DNA of 64,000 nt, taken from NCBI RefSeq assembly GCF_003254705.1, contig NZ_QFYR01000001.1, forward strand, positions 1,116,001 through 1,180,000. The letters run 5' to 3'. This document shows positions 56,696 through 64,000 of this stretch, piece by piece. The DNA comes from Phenylobacterium deserti (GTDB lineage: Bacteria; Pseudomonadota; Alphaproteobacteria; Caulobacterales; Caulobacteraceae). The notes below the pieces were generated by a model. The model saw only the letters and a program-made list of their open reading frames with translations. It was not told where the DNA came from and did no database searches. The first letter of the stretch is position 1; each line of letters opens with the position of its first letter. The position numbers and the translations under genes are program-made.

Positions 56696-57649
56696 ATGCT
56701 CAACATCCTCCGGCGCGACGCCGCCGAATGCGAGCGCCACACGCCGCTCGACGGCTGGACGCCGCCTGAAGGTTCGATCTGGATCGACCTCAAGAACCCC
56801 ACCCGCGAGGAAGAGCTCGCGGTGGAGCGGGCGCTTGGCCTCGATATCCCAACGCGTGAGGAAATGGCGGCCATCGAGCCGTCCAGCCGGCTCTATCAGG
56901 AGAACGGCGCGACCTTCATGACCGCCACCCTGCTGGCCCGCAGCGACGAGGGGCCGACGCCCGCGCCGGTCACCTTCGTGCTCACCAAAAGCGTGCTGGC
57001 GACGATCCGCTATGACGATCTGCGGGCGTTCACGGTGTTCGCTGACCGGGCCCCTGCAGCCCACGTGGGCAGCGGGACAGCGGCGCTTATGGGGCTGCTG
57101 GACGCCATCGTCGAACGGCTGGCGGACATCATCGAGGACACTGCGGCCCACGTTCAGAACGCCTCGACGACCATTTTCCGGCAGCGGCAAACCAGCGGCG
57201 GGTTCCAGCCCCTGCTCACCGAACTGGCCCGCGCGCAGTCGGTGACGTCCACCACGCGCAACACTCTCGTCAGCCTAGGTCGAATGCTGTCCTTCGCGGG
57301 CCTTGCCCAGGAGATCGCCGGCGATCCGGAATGCCAGGCGCACCTGCGCACCGTGCAGGCCGACGTGCAGTCGCTCACCGAGCACTCGGCTTACCAAGCG
57401 ACGCACATCGCCTTCCTGCTGGATGCGGCGCTCGGCCTGATCAACATCGAGCAGAACAGCATCATCAAGTGGTTCTCGGTCTATGCGGTGATCTTCCTGC
57501 CGCCGACCCTGCTGGCCTCGATCTGGGGCATGAACTTCCACCACATGCCCGAGCTGGACTGGCGTTTCGGCTATCCCGTGGCCCTGGGCCTGATGGTGAT
57601 TGCGGCAGTCGTGCCGCTCTGGTGGTTCCGGAAGCGCGGTTGGCTCTAG
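56696..57649 (+). CDS. corA: CorA family magnesium transporter
   Basis: A 317-residue protein. The N-terminal 250 residues form the cytoplasmic funnel (ERALGLDIPTREEMAAIEP, then helix-rich), followed by two spans (WFSVYAVIFLPPTLLASIWG and YPVALGLMVIAAVVPLWWF). The signature GMN follows the first span (WGMNFHHMPEL). Imports Mg2+ and other divalents as a pentamer. No other transporter gene adjoins it. Confidence 0.92.
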   Translation: MLNILRRDAAECERHTPLDGWTPPEGSIWIDLKNPTREEELAVERALGLDIPTREEMAAIEPSSRLYQENGATFMTATLLARSDEGPTPAPVTFVLTKSVLATIRYDDLRAFTVFADRAPAAHVGSGTAALMGLLDAIVERLADIIEDTAAHVQNASTTIFRQRQTSGGFQPLLTELARAQSVTSTTRNTLVSLGRMLSFAGLAQEIAGDPECQAHLRTVQADVQSLTEHSAYQATHIAFLLDAALGLINIEQNSIIKWFSVYAVIFLPPTLLASIWGMNFHHMPELDWRFGYPVALGLMVIAAVVPLWWFRKRGWL

Positions 57650-57703
57650 GCGAAACCGTTCCTTAAGCGCCGAGCCGCAGTGTGGGGTGGAACAAGGCGC
57701 GCG

Positions 57704-58921
57704 ATGTCCACCCCACTGCCACAGCACCATACGGCTCCGATGGACGCTCAGGCGATCCGTGAGGCCGTCGACGCGCATCAGCGCTACCTGGCCGGCAGGA
57801 CGGGCGGCCGGCGCCTGTCCCTCACCTATGCGGATCTCTCCAACTGTTCGTTGGAAGGCGCTGACCTGCGCGAAGCCGATCTGGCGGGCGCGCGGCTGAC
57901 CGGCGCCATGCTGGCCGGCGCGAACCTGTCGCGCGCCATCCTGTTCGGCGCGGACCTCCGTGAAGCCGACATGCGCCGGGTGAACCTCAAGCGCGCTGAT
58001 CTGCGCGGCGCCTGCTTGCGGGGCGCCAACCTTGCCTGCGCGGAGATGGCCGGCTGCGACCTGCGGGAGGGGCGCATCGCCCTGCAGGACAAGCTCGACG
58101 GTTTCCGCGTGCTGCGGCACGAGCATCGCCCCGGCGAGCTGAACTACGCCATCCTTTCGGGCGCCAACCTGACCGGAGCCCAGATGAGCGGCACGGTCGC
58201 GACGGCCAGCGATTTCACCGATGCGGTGCTCGCCGGAGCCATGCTGGCCGGCGCGCGCCTTACCCGGGCGGTGCTGGACGGCGCAGACCTCTCAGGCGCA
58301 GATCTCGGGGGGGCGGACCTTACGGGCGCCTCGCTGAAGCGCACGGTCCTAGCCGGCGTGAACCTCGAGCACACGCGCCTGGACGACGCCGACCTGACGG
58401 ACGTGCTGCGCGGCCCGCCGCCGCTCGTCTATGTGGACGACCGCCCCCTCTCCGAGATCCTGGCGGAGCACGAGCTCTACTGCGACTCCGACGGCCGCAA
58501 GGGTGCGGTCATGAACCTGCCGGAGGTCGACTTCCGGCCGCTACGGAACCTGAAGGGACGCAAGCTGACCGCGCTGATCGCGCCGCGCTCCATCTTCTTC
58601 GGCATGGACTTGCAAGGCGTGCAGATGCAGGGCGCGGATCTCTCCGGCTGTGATTTCCGAGGCGCCAATCTCAGGGATGCGGACCTTCGCGGCGCGCGGA
58701 TGAGCGACTGCCAGCTCGCCCGCGCCGACCTGCGGGGCGCCCAGATGGGCCCGCTGCGCATTTCCGAAGGTCGCTTCGTGCGGACCGATTTCACCCGAGC
58801 CAACCTGCGCAACGCCGACCTGCGCGGCGCGAACGCCCAGCGCGCGCGCTTCATTGAGGCGGACCTGACGCACATGCGCGTGGCCGGCTGCGACATGACC
58901 GCCGCCGAGCTGGAAGTCTGA
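57704..58921 (+). CDS. Pentapeptide-repeat protein, three blocks
   Basis: A 405-residue protein made of A(D/N)LxX pentapeptides in three blocks (about 38-122, 148-240 and 310-400). The linkers are non-repetitive: IALQDKLDGFRVLRHEHRPG and the 60-residue DDRPLSEILAEHELYCDSDG ... LKGRKLTALI segment. Pentapeptide blocks fold as a right-handed quadrilateral beta-helix. No signal peptide, so cytoplasmic. Quinolone-resistance (Qnr/MfpA)-type DNA mimicry is possible, but the linkers and length are unlike those proteins; function unknown. Confidence 0.85.
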   Translation: MSTPLPQHHTAPMDAQAIREAVDAHQRYLAGRTGGRRLSLTYADLSNCSLEGADLREADLAGARLTGAMLAGANLSRAILFGADLREADMRRVNLKRADLRGACLRGANLACAEMAGCDLREGRIALQDKLDGFRVLRHEHRPGELNYAILSGANLTGAQMSGTVATASDFTDAVLAGAMLAGARLTRAVLDGADLSGADLGGADLTGASLKRTVLAGVNLEHTRLDDADLTDVLRGPPPLVYVDDRPLSEILAEHELYCDSDGRKGAVMNLPEVDFRPLRNLKGRKLTALIAPRSIFFGMDLQGVQMQGADLSGCDFRGANLRDADLRGARMSDCQLARADLRGAQMGPLRISEGRFVRTDFTRANLRNADLRGANAQRARFIEADLTHMRVAGCDMTAAELEV

Positions 58922-58925
58922 AGCC

Positions 58926-59360
58926 CTAAAGGTTCTCGATCTCGCAGCCGATCGCCTCACAGATGCGATCAGCGACGATGGCCCGGTGACAGCCGCAGGC
59001 GTCCGCTTCGTAGCAGAGCAGGGCGATCGTCTTCTCCCGCGCCATCTCAGCCGCCTTCGCCAGCTCCAGCTGCGCGCCGGGCTCGGCGAGATGATCTTCG
59101 AAGATGGCCCGCATCTCCGCCACATGACCCTTGCGTGCGGCGTCTCGGCCGGGCTTCGGCGTTCCGAGCTGGCGCAGGTGGACGTAGCCGATGCCTGCCT
59201 CGTTCAGACTGGCCGCCAGCAGGGTCTTGGAAAAGCCAGCCCGCCGCGACGCGGCCACGGCGCGCACATCCACCACGACCTCCACGCCGGCCTGCTTCAG
59301 GCGCTCAATGACCGCAGCCTGGGTTTCGTTCTCGTAGCCGATGGTGGTCAGGCGGCTCAT
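58926..59360 (-). CDS. DUF488 family protein
   Basis: A 144-residue protein. TIGYENETQAAVIERLKQAGVEVVVDVRAVAASRR opens the DUF488 fold; FSKTLLAASLNEAGIGYVHLRQLGTP and LLCYEADACGCHRAIVADRI follow. Start at ATG 59360 with GGAGGAAGCC upstream. The family is uncharacterised; conserved Cys/His near the C-terminus may bind metal. Divergent from the alpha/beta hydrolase gene with 38 bases between the starts. Confidence 0.9.
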   Translation of the reverse strand: MSRLTTIGYENETQAAVIERLKQAGVEVVVDVRAVAASRRAGFSKTLLAASLNEAGIGYVHLRQLGTPKPGRDAARKGHVAEMRAIFEDHLAEPGAQLELAKAAEMAREKTIALLCYEADACGCHRAIVADRICEAIGCEIENL

Positions 59361-59398
59361 GGCTTCCTCCGTCCCCGCCGCGACGCTAAGGCCGGACA

Positions 59399-60274
59399 AT
59401 GATGGATCAGCCTGCAATCGCGCCGCGCACCCGGACCATAGCCCTGCCGAGCCGTGGCGGGGAGATCGCCGCCCTGGAGTTCGGGCCAGGGGACCGCCCG
59501 GTCGATGTGGTGTTCAGCCATGCCAACGGCTTCAACGCGGCGACCTACCGCTCGATCCTGGCGCCGCTGAGCTCAGAGCTTCGGATCCTCGCCTATGACC
59601 TTAGGGGGCAAGGGCGCACACGCCTGCCGGCGGAAGCTGGTGCGCACCCGGGCTGGACGGTGTTCCGGGACGATTTGTTGGCTGTGCTGGAGGCGGAGAC
59701 ATCCGGGCCGGTCGTGCTGGCCGGCCACTCGATGGGCGCGACCGCAAGCTTGCTGGCCGCCGCGAGCCAGCCGGATCGCGTGCGTGAGTTGCTGCTGTTC
59801 GAGCCGGTGATCTTCCCGGGCATTCACCAAGCCCAGCCCGGCGCCGGCGGTGGATCGATGCTCTCGGACGGAGCCCTGCGCCGACGGCGGTGGTTCGCCA
59901 GTCGCCAGGAGGCGCTGCAATCCTATCGTGGCCGCGGCGCCTTCCGCACCTGGAGCGAGGAGCAGCTGGCCGACTATGTCGAGGCCGGGTTCGTGGATCA
60001 GCCGGACGGCGGCGTGGGCCTGGCTTGCGCGCCGGAATGGGAAGCGGCGAGCTATCGGATGCACCGCTACGATCCGGTTGCGGCGTTCGCAGCCACCGGC
60101 TGCCCGGTCTTGGTCTTGCGGGGCGAGCATCACTCGACCGTGCAGATCACCGGCGACGACCTGCCCACAACGGGACGGATCGAACTGCGCACCGTCCCTG
60201 GCGCGAGCCACTTCCTCCCCATGGAGCATCCCCAGTTGTTGCGCCGCGAGCTGCGGCGCGCCGCCGGAGATTAG
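59399..60274 (+). CDS. Alpha/beta hydrolase
   Basis: A 291-residue hydrolase. Nucleophile elbow GHSMGAT, oxyanion region FSHANGFNAATYRS, acid candidate in RGEHHSTVQ and final His in GASHFLPMEHP. Family members include haloperoxidase-like esterases and epoxide hydrolases, so the substrate is open. Cytoplasmic. The stop overlaps the convergent thioesterase stop by four bases. Confidence 0.85.
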   Translation: MMDQPAIAPRTRTIALPSRGGEIAALEFGPGDRPVDVVFSHANGFNAATYRSILAPLSSELRILAYDLRGQGRTRLPAEAGAHPGWTVFRDDLLAVLEAETSGPVVLAGHSMGATASLLAAASQPDRVRELLLFEPVIFPGIHQAQPGAGGGSMLSDGALRRRRWFASRQEALQSYRGRGAFRTWSEEQLADYVEAGFVDQPDGGVGLACAPEWEAASYRMHRYDPVAAFAATGCPVLVLRGEHHSTVQITGDDLPTTGRIELRTVPGASHFLPMEHPQLLRRELRRAAGD

Positions 60275-61176
60275 AGCGCCAGCCCTGGCGTGATCCGGCG
60301 GTCGACTTCGGCGCGCTGCTCGTCGGTCAGGGTGACGATCTTGCGCGTATCGAGATCGAAGGAGACGGCGATCGCCTCCGCCGAGCCCCACGCCTTGCCG
60401 GTGACGGGATCCACCAACCAGTGGACGAACCGGCGAAAGCGGGCGTCTCCTCCAGCGTAGCCCGATCGCAGAGCGACCCGGTCGCCTGATCGCGGCCAGC
60501 CGAAGTGCAGCAGTCGGTATTCCAAGGCCGCGCCTCCGATGCGCCGTCCCGGTTCCCCTCCCCGATCTGTGATCAGATGGCCAATTCCATCCGAGATGCG
60601 GGCCATGAAAACTTCGGGTCGCATGCGTCCGAATGCATCGCAGTCCACCGACCGTACCGCGCCGAGACCTGTGTGGACGAGGCCGAGCTGGTCGGCGCGC
60701 TCAAGGCTCGCCTGGCTGACCACCGGCCCGGTGTCGATGCTGCGGGGGGCAAGCTCGGCAAGCAACTCGACCTTGAGATCCTCGCCGCGCCGTCGCTGGG
60801 ACGCGGTCCAGGGGAAAGCTGATCCCTGGCGTGCGGTGGCGTGCGTGACCTGTGTCTGGAACACGGCCGCCGCCTCGCCGGACGCATGGCGCAGAATCAT
60901 CAGCAGGCGGGCGTCCGTATGCCCCATCTCCAGAACCCCGCCCGTCATCGACAGGGCCGCGCCGGGTCTCGCCTCCTTGAGGAAACGAATGTGCTGGTCG
61001 CGCACCAGCATTGTCGCCTCGGCGTGCGGCGCAAAGGCGTGCGGCATGCCGATCTCGGCCGCCAGGCCGACCAGCGCCTCCATCGACTTGGCGACGTAGA
61101 AGCCGACGTTCAGGTGGCCCATGGCGTCGCATTCCCAGGCTGCGACGCCGCCTCTCCACAACTCGACTTCACTCAC
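60271..61176 (-). CDS. Acyl-CoA thioesterase with two hotdog domains
   Basis: A 301-residue protein with two hotdog halves. The first has WRGGVAAWECDAMGHLNVGFYVAKSME, the FadM/4-HBT motif (DxxGHxN); the second begins near residue 170 (SVDCDAFGRMRPEVFMAR) with a diverged version. Start at GTG 61176; no nearby ATG retains the first motif. It resembles acyl-ACP/acyl-CoA thioesterases of proteobacteria. Substrate unknown. Confidence 0.82.
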   Translation of the reverse strand: MSEVELWRGGVAAWECDAMGHLNVGFYVAKSMEALVGLAAEIGMPHAFAPHAEATMLVRDQHIRFLKEARPGAALSMTGGVLEMGHTDARLLMILRHASGEAAAVFQTQVTHATARQGSAFPWTASQRRRGEDLKVELLAELAPRSIDTGPVVSQASLERADQLGLVHTGLGAVRSVDCDAFGRMRPEVFMARISDGIGHLITDRGGEPGRRIGGAALEYRLLHFGWPRSGDRVALRSGYAGGDARFRRFVHWLVDPVTGKAWGSAEAIAVSFDLDTRKIVTLTDEQRAEVDRRITPGLAL

Positions 61177-61230
61177 GCGCGCGGCTCCCCCGTTGTGGCG
61201 GGGGAGCTTAGGCGCCCGACGGTGCGCCGG

Positions 61231-61560
61231 CTAGCGTGCGCCTTCCACCGGATCGGCGCCCGGCCCGAGCCGACCTTCGTTAGCGGAAGGAGGAACGCTG
61301 GCGTCGGGCGGCGCTTGTTCACCTTCCGGGGTCGACGCATCGGCCGAAGCATCGAAGCTGCGGCTCTCGCCAGTCACCTGTTCCGTACGGCCGGTTGCTT
61401 CCACCGCATCATCCTGCCGGACAGAAGGGTAGCGTTCTACGCCGCCGTTATCGGAGCCGGCGTTGAGCGCCTGGGCCCCGTTGGCCTGGCGGCCGTCCGT
61501 CTGGACCTTGTCGGTGTCGGCCGTTTGGCCGGTGGTGCCTTCTTCGCGTTCGTCCGCCAT
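61231..61560 (-). CDS. Acidic disordered hypothetical protein (109 aa)
   Basis: A 109-residue protein preceded by a strong AAGGAGG ribosome site. The sequence is rich in Gly, Asp, Glu, Ala and Thr (MADEREEGTTGQTADTDK, then SADASTPEGEQAPP) with almost no hydrophobic residues, so it is probably disordered and soluble. Function unknown, no family recognised. The frame is open far upstream, but that part opposes the cytochrome b gene and is not coding. Confidence 0.6.
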   Translation of the reverse strand: MADEREEGTTGQTADTDKVQTDGRQANGAQALNAGSDNGGVERYPSVRQDDAVEATGRTEQVTGESRSFDASADASTPEGEQAPPDASVPPSANEGRLGPGADPVEGAR

Positions 61561-61686
61561 GGGTGCGCCTCCTTGCTTGGGTACGGCAGGAAAAGCGCTG
61601 GGCGGAAGCCAGCGTTCCGCATCCGCCGCGCCCTCGCCGTCGTAACTTGCCTGTGCCAAGGTCGCGCGGTCGCGGAAGGGAGCTGG

Positions 61687-62496
61687 ATGCGGAGCAAGGT
61701 TCTCTACAAGCGCCACAGCGGGGTGGTGCGCGTGACGCACTGGATCAACGTCCTTGCGCTCAGCCTGCTTTTGATGAGCGGGCTGCAAATCTTCAATGCG
61801 CACCCGGCGCTCTACTGGGGCGCCAAGTCGACTTTCAGTCGGCCGTGGATCACGATGGGCGCAGCCGATGCGCGAGGTCGGCCCGTGGGCGTGACGGTGG
61901 TCGCCGGTGAGGCGTTCGTCACCACGGGCGTGCTCGGCTATTCGAAAGGCGAGGTTCGCGGCTTCCCGAGCTGGGCGACCATTCCGAGCTACCGGGACCT
62001 GGCGAGCGGCCGGCGGTGGCACTTCTTCTTCGCCTGGCTCTTTGTGATCAACGGATTGGTGTACCTCGCCTGGGGGGTGCTCAGCGGTCACTTCCGCGAG
62101 GACCTGTTCCCGACGCGGCAGCAGTTGGCGATCAAGAGCCTCTGGCGCGAGGTGGTCCACCACGCCCGGTTCCGCTTCGCCAAGGGCGAGGAGGCGCGGG
62201 TCTACAATGTGCTTCAGAAGCTGAGCTATCTGCCGATGGTCCTGCTCCTGCTGCCGCTGATGCTGCTGACGGGGCTTTCCATGTCGCCGGGGTTCAACGC
62301 GGCGGCGCCGTGGCTGGTGGAGCTGTTCGGCGGGCGACAGTCCGCTCGCACCGTCCATTTCATCTCGGCCGGGCTCATCGTGCTCTTCACCCTGGTGCAC
62401 GTGGCGATGGTCGTGGCCTCGGGAACTTGGAACAACCTGCGCAGCATGATCACCGGCAAGTACGCCATCGAGCCCGAGAAGGAGGCCGCGGAATGA
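61687..62496 (+). CDS. Cytochrome b561/b6-type membrane subunit
   Basis: A 269-residue protein with about five spans. Candidate haem histidines are in RVTHWINVLALSLLLMSG, RRWHFFFAWLFVINGL, VHHARFRFAKG and SARTVHFISAGLIVLFTLVHVAMVV. It resembles the Ni/Fe-hydrogenase-type cytochrome b fold. It overlaps the following Moco gene by ATGA and should be its membrane electron partner. Start chosen at ATG 61687. Confidence 0.87.
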   Translation: MRSKVLYKRHSGVVRVTHWINVLALSLLLMSGLQIFNAHPALYWGAKSTFSRPWITMGAADARGRPVGVTVVAGEAFVTTGVLGYSKGEVRGFPSWATIPSYRDLASGRRWHFFFAWLFVINGLVYLAWGVLSGHFREDLFPTRQQLAIKSLWREVVHHARFRFAKGEEARVYNVLQKLSYLPMVLLLLPLMLLTGLSMSPGFNAAAPWLVELFGGRQSARTVHFISAGLIVLFTLVHVAMVVASGTWNNLRSMITGKYAIEPEKEAAE

Positions 62497-63263
62497 GCGA
62501 CCTGAACCGGCGTGGCTGGCTCCGCGCGGCCGGGCTTGGCCTGTCAGGCCTGTGGCTGTCCGCCTGTGACCGCGTCAACGAAAGCCCCGCGGCTACGGCG
62601 GTGCTCTCCAGCGCCGAAGGGCTGACCCGCCGGGTCCAACGCCTCGCCACCGACCGCAAGGCGCTGGCGCGGGAGTTCAGCCCCGCCGACATCTCTCCGG
62701 ACTTTCGGGCCAACGGCTCGACCAGCGTGGCGGATGCGGACTACCTGCAGCACCAGGCGAACGGTTTCGCCGACTGGAAGCTGGTGGTCGACGGGCTTGT
62801 GGAGCGGCCGCTGGCCTTGAGCCTTGCGGATCTACGGTCGGCGCCCGGCCGCAGCCAGATCACGCGGCACGACTGCGTGGAGGGCTGGTCCTCCATCGGC
62901 AAGTGGACGGGGGCGAGCCTGGGGCCGATCCTCGACCGCGCGGGGCTGAAGCCGAACGCCCGCTACCTGGTGTTCCACTGCGCCGACACGCTGGGGCCGG
63001 ACCCGGTGCGCGACGGCTACTATGAGAGCATCGACCTGATCGACGCCTACCACCCGCAGACCCTCCTGGCCTACGCCATGAACGAAGAGCCCCTGCCGGT
63101 GAAGCACGGGGCGCCGGTCCGCCTGAGGGTCGAGCGGCAGCTTGGCTACAAGCACGCCAAGTACGTCATGCGCATCGAGGCCGTAGAGAGCTTCGACCAG
63201 ATCCGCGGCGGCAAGGGCGGATTCTGGGAAGACCGCGGCTACGAGTGGTACGCCGGGATCTAG
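62493..63263 (+). CDS. Molybdopterin-dependent oxidoreductase (sulfite-oxidase-like), Tat-exported
   Basis: A 256-residue protein with a Tat signal (NRRGWLRAAGLGLSGLWLSAC). The C at its end is also a lipobox-like Cys (LSAC), so it may be a lipoprotein. Sulfite-oxidase-type Moco domain with the ligand Cys in HDCVEGWSSIGKW and PDPVRDGYYESIDLIDAYHPQTLLAYAMNEEPLP further on. With the cytochrome b gene before it, the pair is like MsrPQ or YedYZ but MsrQ-type sequence is not recognised. Likely periplasmic reductase or oxidase, substrate unknown. Confidence 0.87.
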   Translation: MSDLNRRGWLRAAGLGLSGLWLSACDRVNESPAATAVLSSAEGLTRRVQRLATDRKALAREFSPADISPDFRANGSTSVADADYLQHQANGFADWKLVVDGLVERPLALSLADLRSAPGRSQITRHDCVEGWSSIGKWTGASLGPILDRAGLKPNARYLVFHCADTLGPDPVRDGYYESIDLIDAYHPQTLLAYAMNEEPLPVKHGAPVRLRVERQLGYKHAKYVMRIEAVESFDQIRGGKGGFWEDRGYEWYAGI

Positions 63264-64000
63264 GCGGCTTCGAAGCTCAAGGGCCCGCCCCAGAAAGTCT
63301 GGACGAGGCCGTTCTGCGGACCCGGCTGGCCGGTGGTCAGGAAGCGCCGCTTGCCGGAGGCGCCCGCGACGTAGTCCGGATGCCGCTCAAGGTAGCGGGC
63401 CAGGGCGTCGGCGGTGGATTGCGGCTGATGGATCAGCGGCGTCCCGGGCGGCAGGGCCGCGCGGAAGATGTCGGCGATGATCTCGTAGTGGGTGCAGCCG
63501 AGGATCGCACGATCCGGCGTGCGGCCGATGCGCTTTGACAGGGTGGCGACGTGCGCCTCGACCGCCTTGGCCAGCTCCACCGGACCGGCGCCGCCCTCGA
63601 TCAGCGGCACCAGGTCTGGGCAGGGCTCGGAGAACACGGCGACGTCCTGCCGGCGCTTGTCGATCTCGATTTCATAGACCCGGCTGCTCACCGTGCCGGC
63701 TGTGGCGAAGACGCCGAGGATGTCGAGCTTCTCGACCTTGTCCCCCCGGCGCTCGGCCTCGTGCTCCCAAGGCATGCCGGTGGCCGCCTCGATGGTGGGC
63801 ACGATGATGCCGAGGACGTTGACCTTGCGGCCGGTCTCGCGGCGGTAACCAGGCAGCCAGGTCTGCTGCAGGCGGCGCAGGGCGATAGCCGAGGCGGTGT
63901 TGCAGGCCAGGACCACCAGGTCGCAGCCTTGGTCGAACAGGCGCACGCAACCGGCCTTGGTCAGCTCGACGATCTCCTCGCCGGGCCGGCCGCCATAGGG
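63260..64000 (-). CDS. murI: Glutamate racemase, N-terminus outside the window
   Basis: The frame is open to the right edge, so the start lies beyond 64000; 246 codons are visible before the stop at 63260. The residues PYGGRPGEEIVELTKAGC, then VVLACNTASAIAL (first catalytic Cys) and ILGCTHYEI (second) are diagnostic. It makes D-glutamate for peptidoglycan. The stop overlaps the convergent Moco gene stop by four bases. An internal GTG at 63946 is not the true start. Confidence 0.93.
   Translation of the reverse strand, partial: PYGGRPGEEIVELTKAGCVRLFDQGCDLVVLACNTASAIALRRLQQTWLPGYRRETGRKVNVLGIIVPTIEAATGMPWEHEAERRGDKVEKLDILGVFATAGTVSSRVYEIEIDKRRQDVAVFSEPCPDLVPLIEGGAGPVELAKAVEAHVATLSKRIGRTPDRAILGCTHYEIIADIFRAALPPGTPLIHQPQSTADALARYLERHPDYVAGASGKRRFLTTGQPGPQNGLVQTFWGGPLSFEAA

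Overview
The window is a high-GC chromosomal stretch from an alphaproteobacterium, most likely of the family Caulobacteraceae (Caulobacter or Phenylobacterium type). The reasons are gene order (ccmAB divergent from acnA, then DUF1223, DUF2794 and a Bax-inhibitor-like gene; dapF-mtaB-ftsY-yciB; mdh near sucCDAB-lpd; xerC-DUF484-transaldolase-priA), an alpha-type TTG-N17-TATAAC promoter and a CtrA-like box. The genus is an inference. I see no rRNA, tRNA, CRISPR array, insertion sequence, integrase of a mobile element or prophage gene. About 70 protein genes are supported; the first (GH115) and the last (murI) run off the window.

Layout. 1-10.9 kb is an accessory region of carbohydrate, regulator and stress genes: a truncated GH115 glucuronidase gene, DUF3422, AraC regulator with alpha/beta hydrolase, LysR regulator beside a small exported NTF2-like protein, an HxlR/SDR divergent pair with a clear operator, and an OxyR/AhpD divergent pair. 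11-20 kb holds housekeeping genes: class A penicillin-binding protein, nicotinamidase, dapF-mtaB-GFA, TRIC-like channel, ftsY-yciB, MarR, and two small Caulobacterales-type genes. 20-23.3 kb is the cytochrome c maturation cluster (ccmA, ccmB, a Spy/CpxP-like gene, ccmC, ccmD, ccmG). 23.5-38.7 kb contains aconitase, several conserved DUF genes, a structured RNA candidate, a CoA-ester lyase, malate dehydrogenase of an unexpected type, two tandem membrane-anchored LprI-like proteins, a LytTR regulator and membrane proteins.

38.8-47.2 kb is the TCA operon sucC-sucD-sucA-sucB-lpd, with a recognisable promoter and a coupled GNAT acetyltransferase at its end. Together with acnA and mdh in the same window it supplies a large part of the TCA cycle. 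47.3-52.3 kb is a chromosome-maintenance block (xerC, DUF484, transaldolase, priA); PriA appears to have lost one of its two zinc sites. 52.3-54.6 kb is the most unusual gene: a cysteine-free 752-residue protein built almost entirely from about 92 octapeptides (consensus L-S/T-x-T-Q-I/V-x-A/G) with a second, nested period of seven octads. 54.7-64 kb carries TerC, an exported CHAP-domain protein, CorA, a pentapeptide-repeat protein, DUF488, a hydrolase, a two-hotdog thioesterase, an acidic disordered protein, a cytochrome b plus molybdopterin oxidoreductase operon and murI.

All functions were assigned by reading motifs and comparing with remembered families; no search was run. The best candidates for something undescribed are the nested octapeptide protein (52332-54590), the long-stem RNA element at 27106-27194, the degraded PriA zinc site and the tandem LprI-like proteins.
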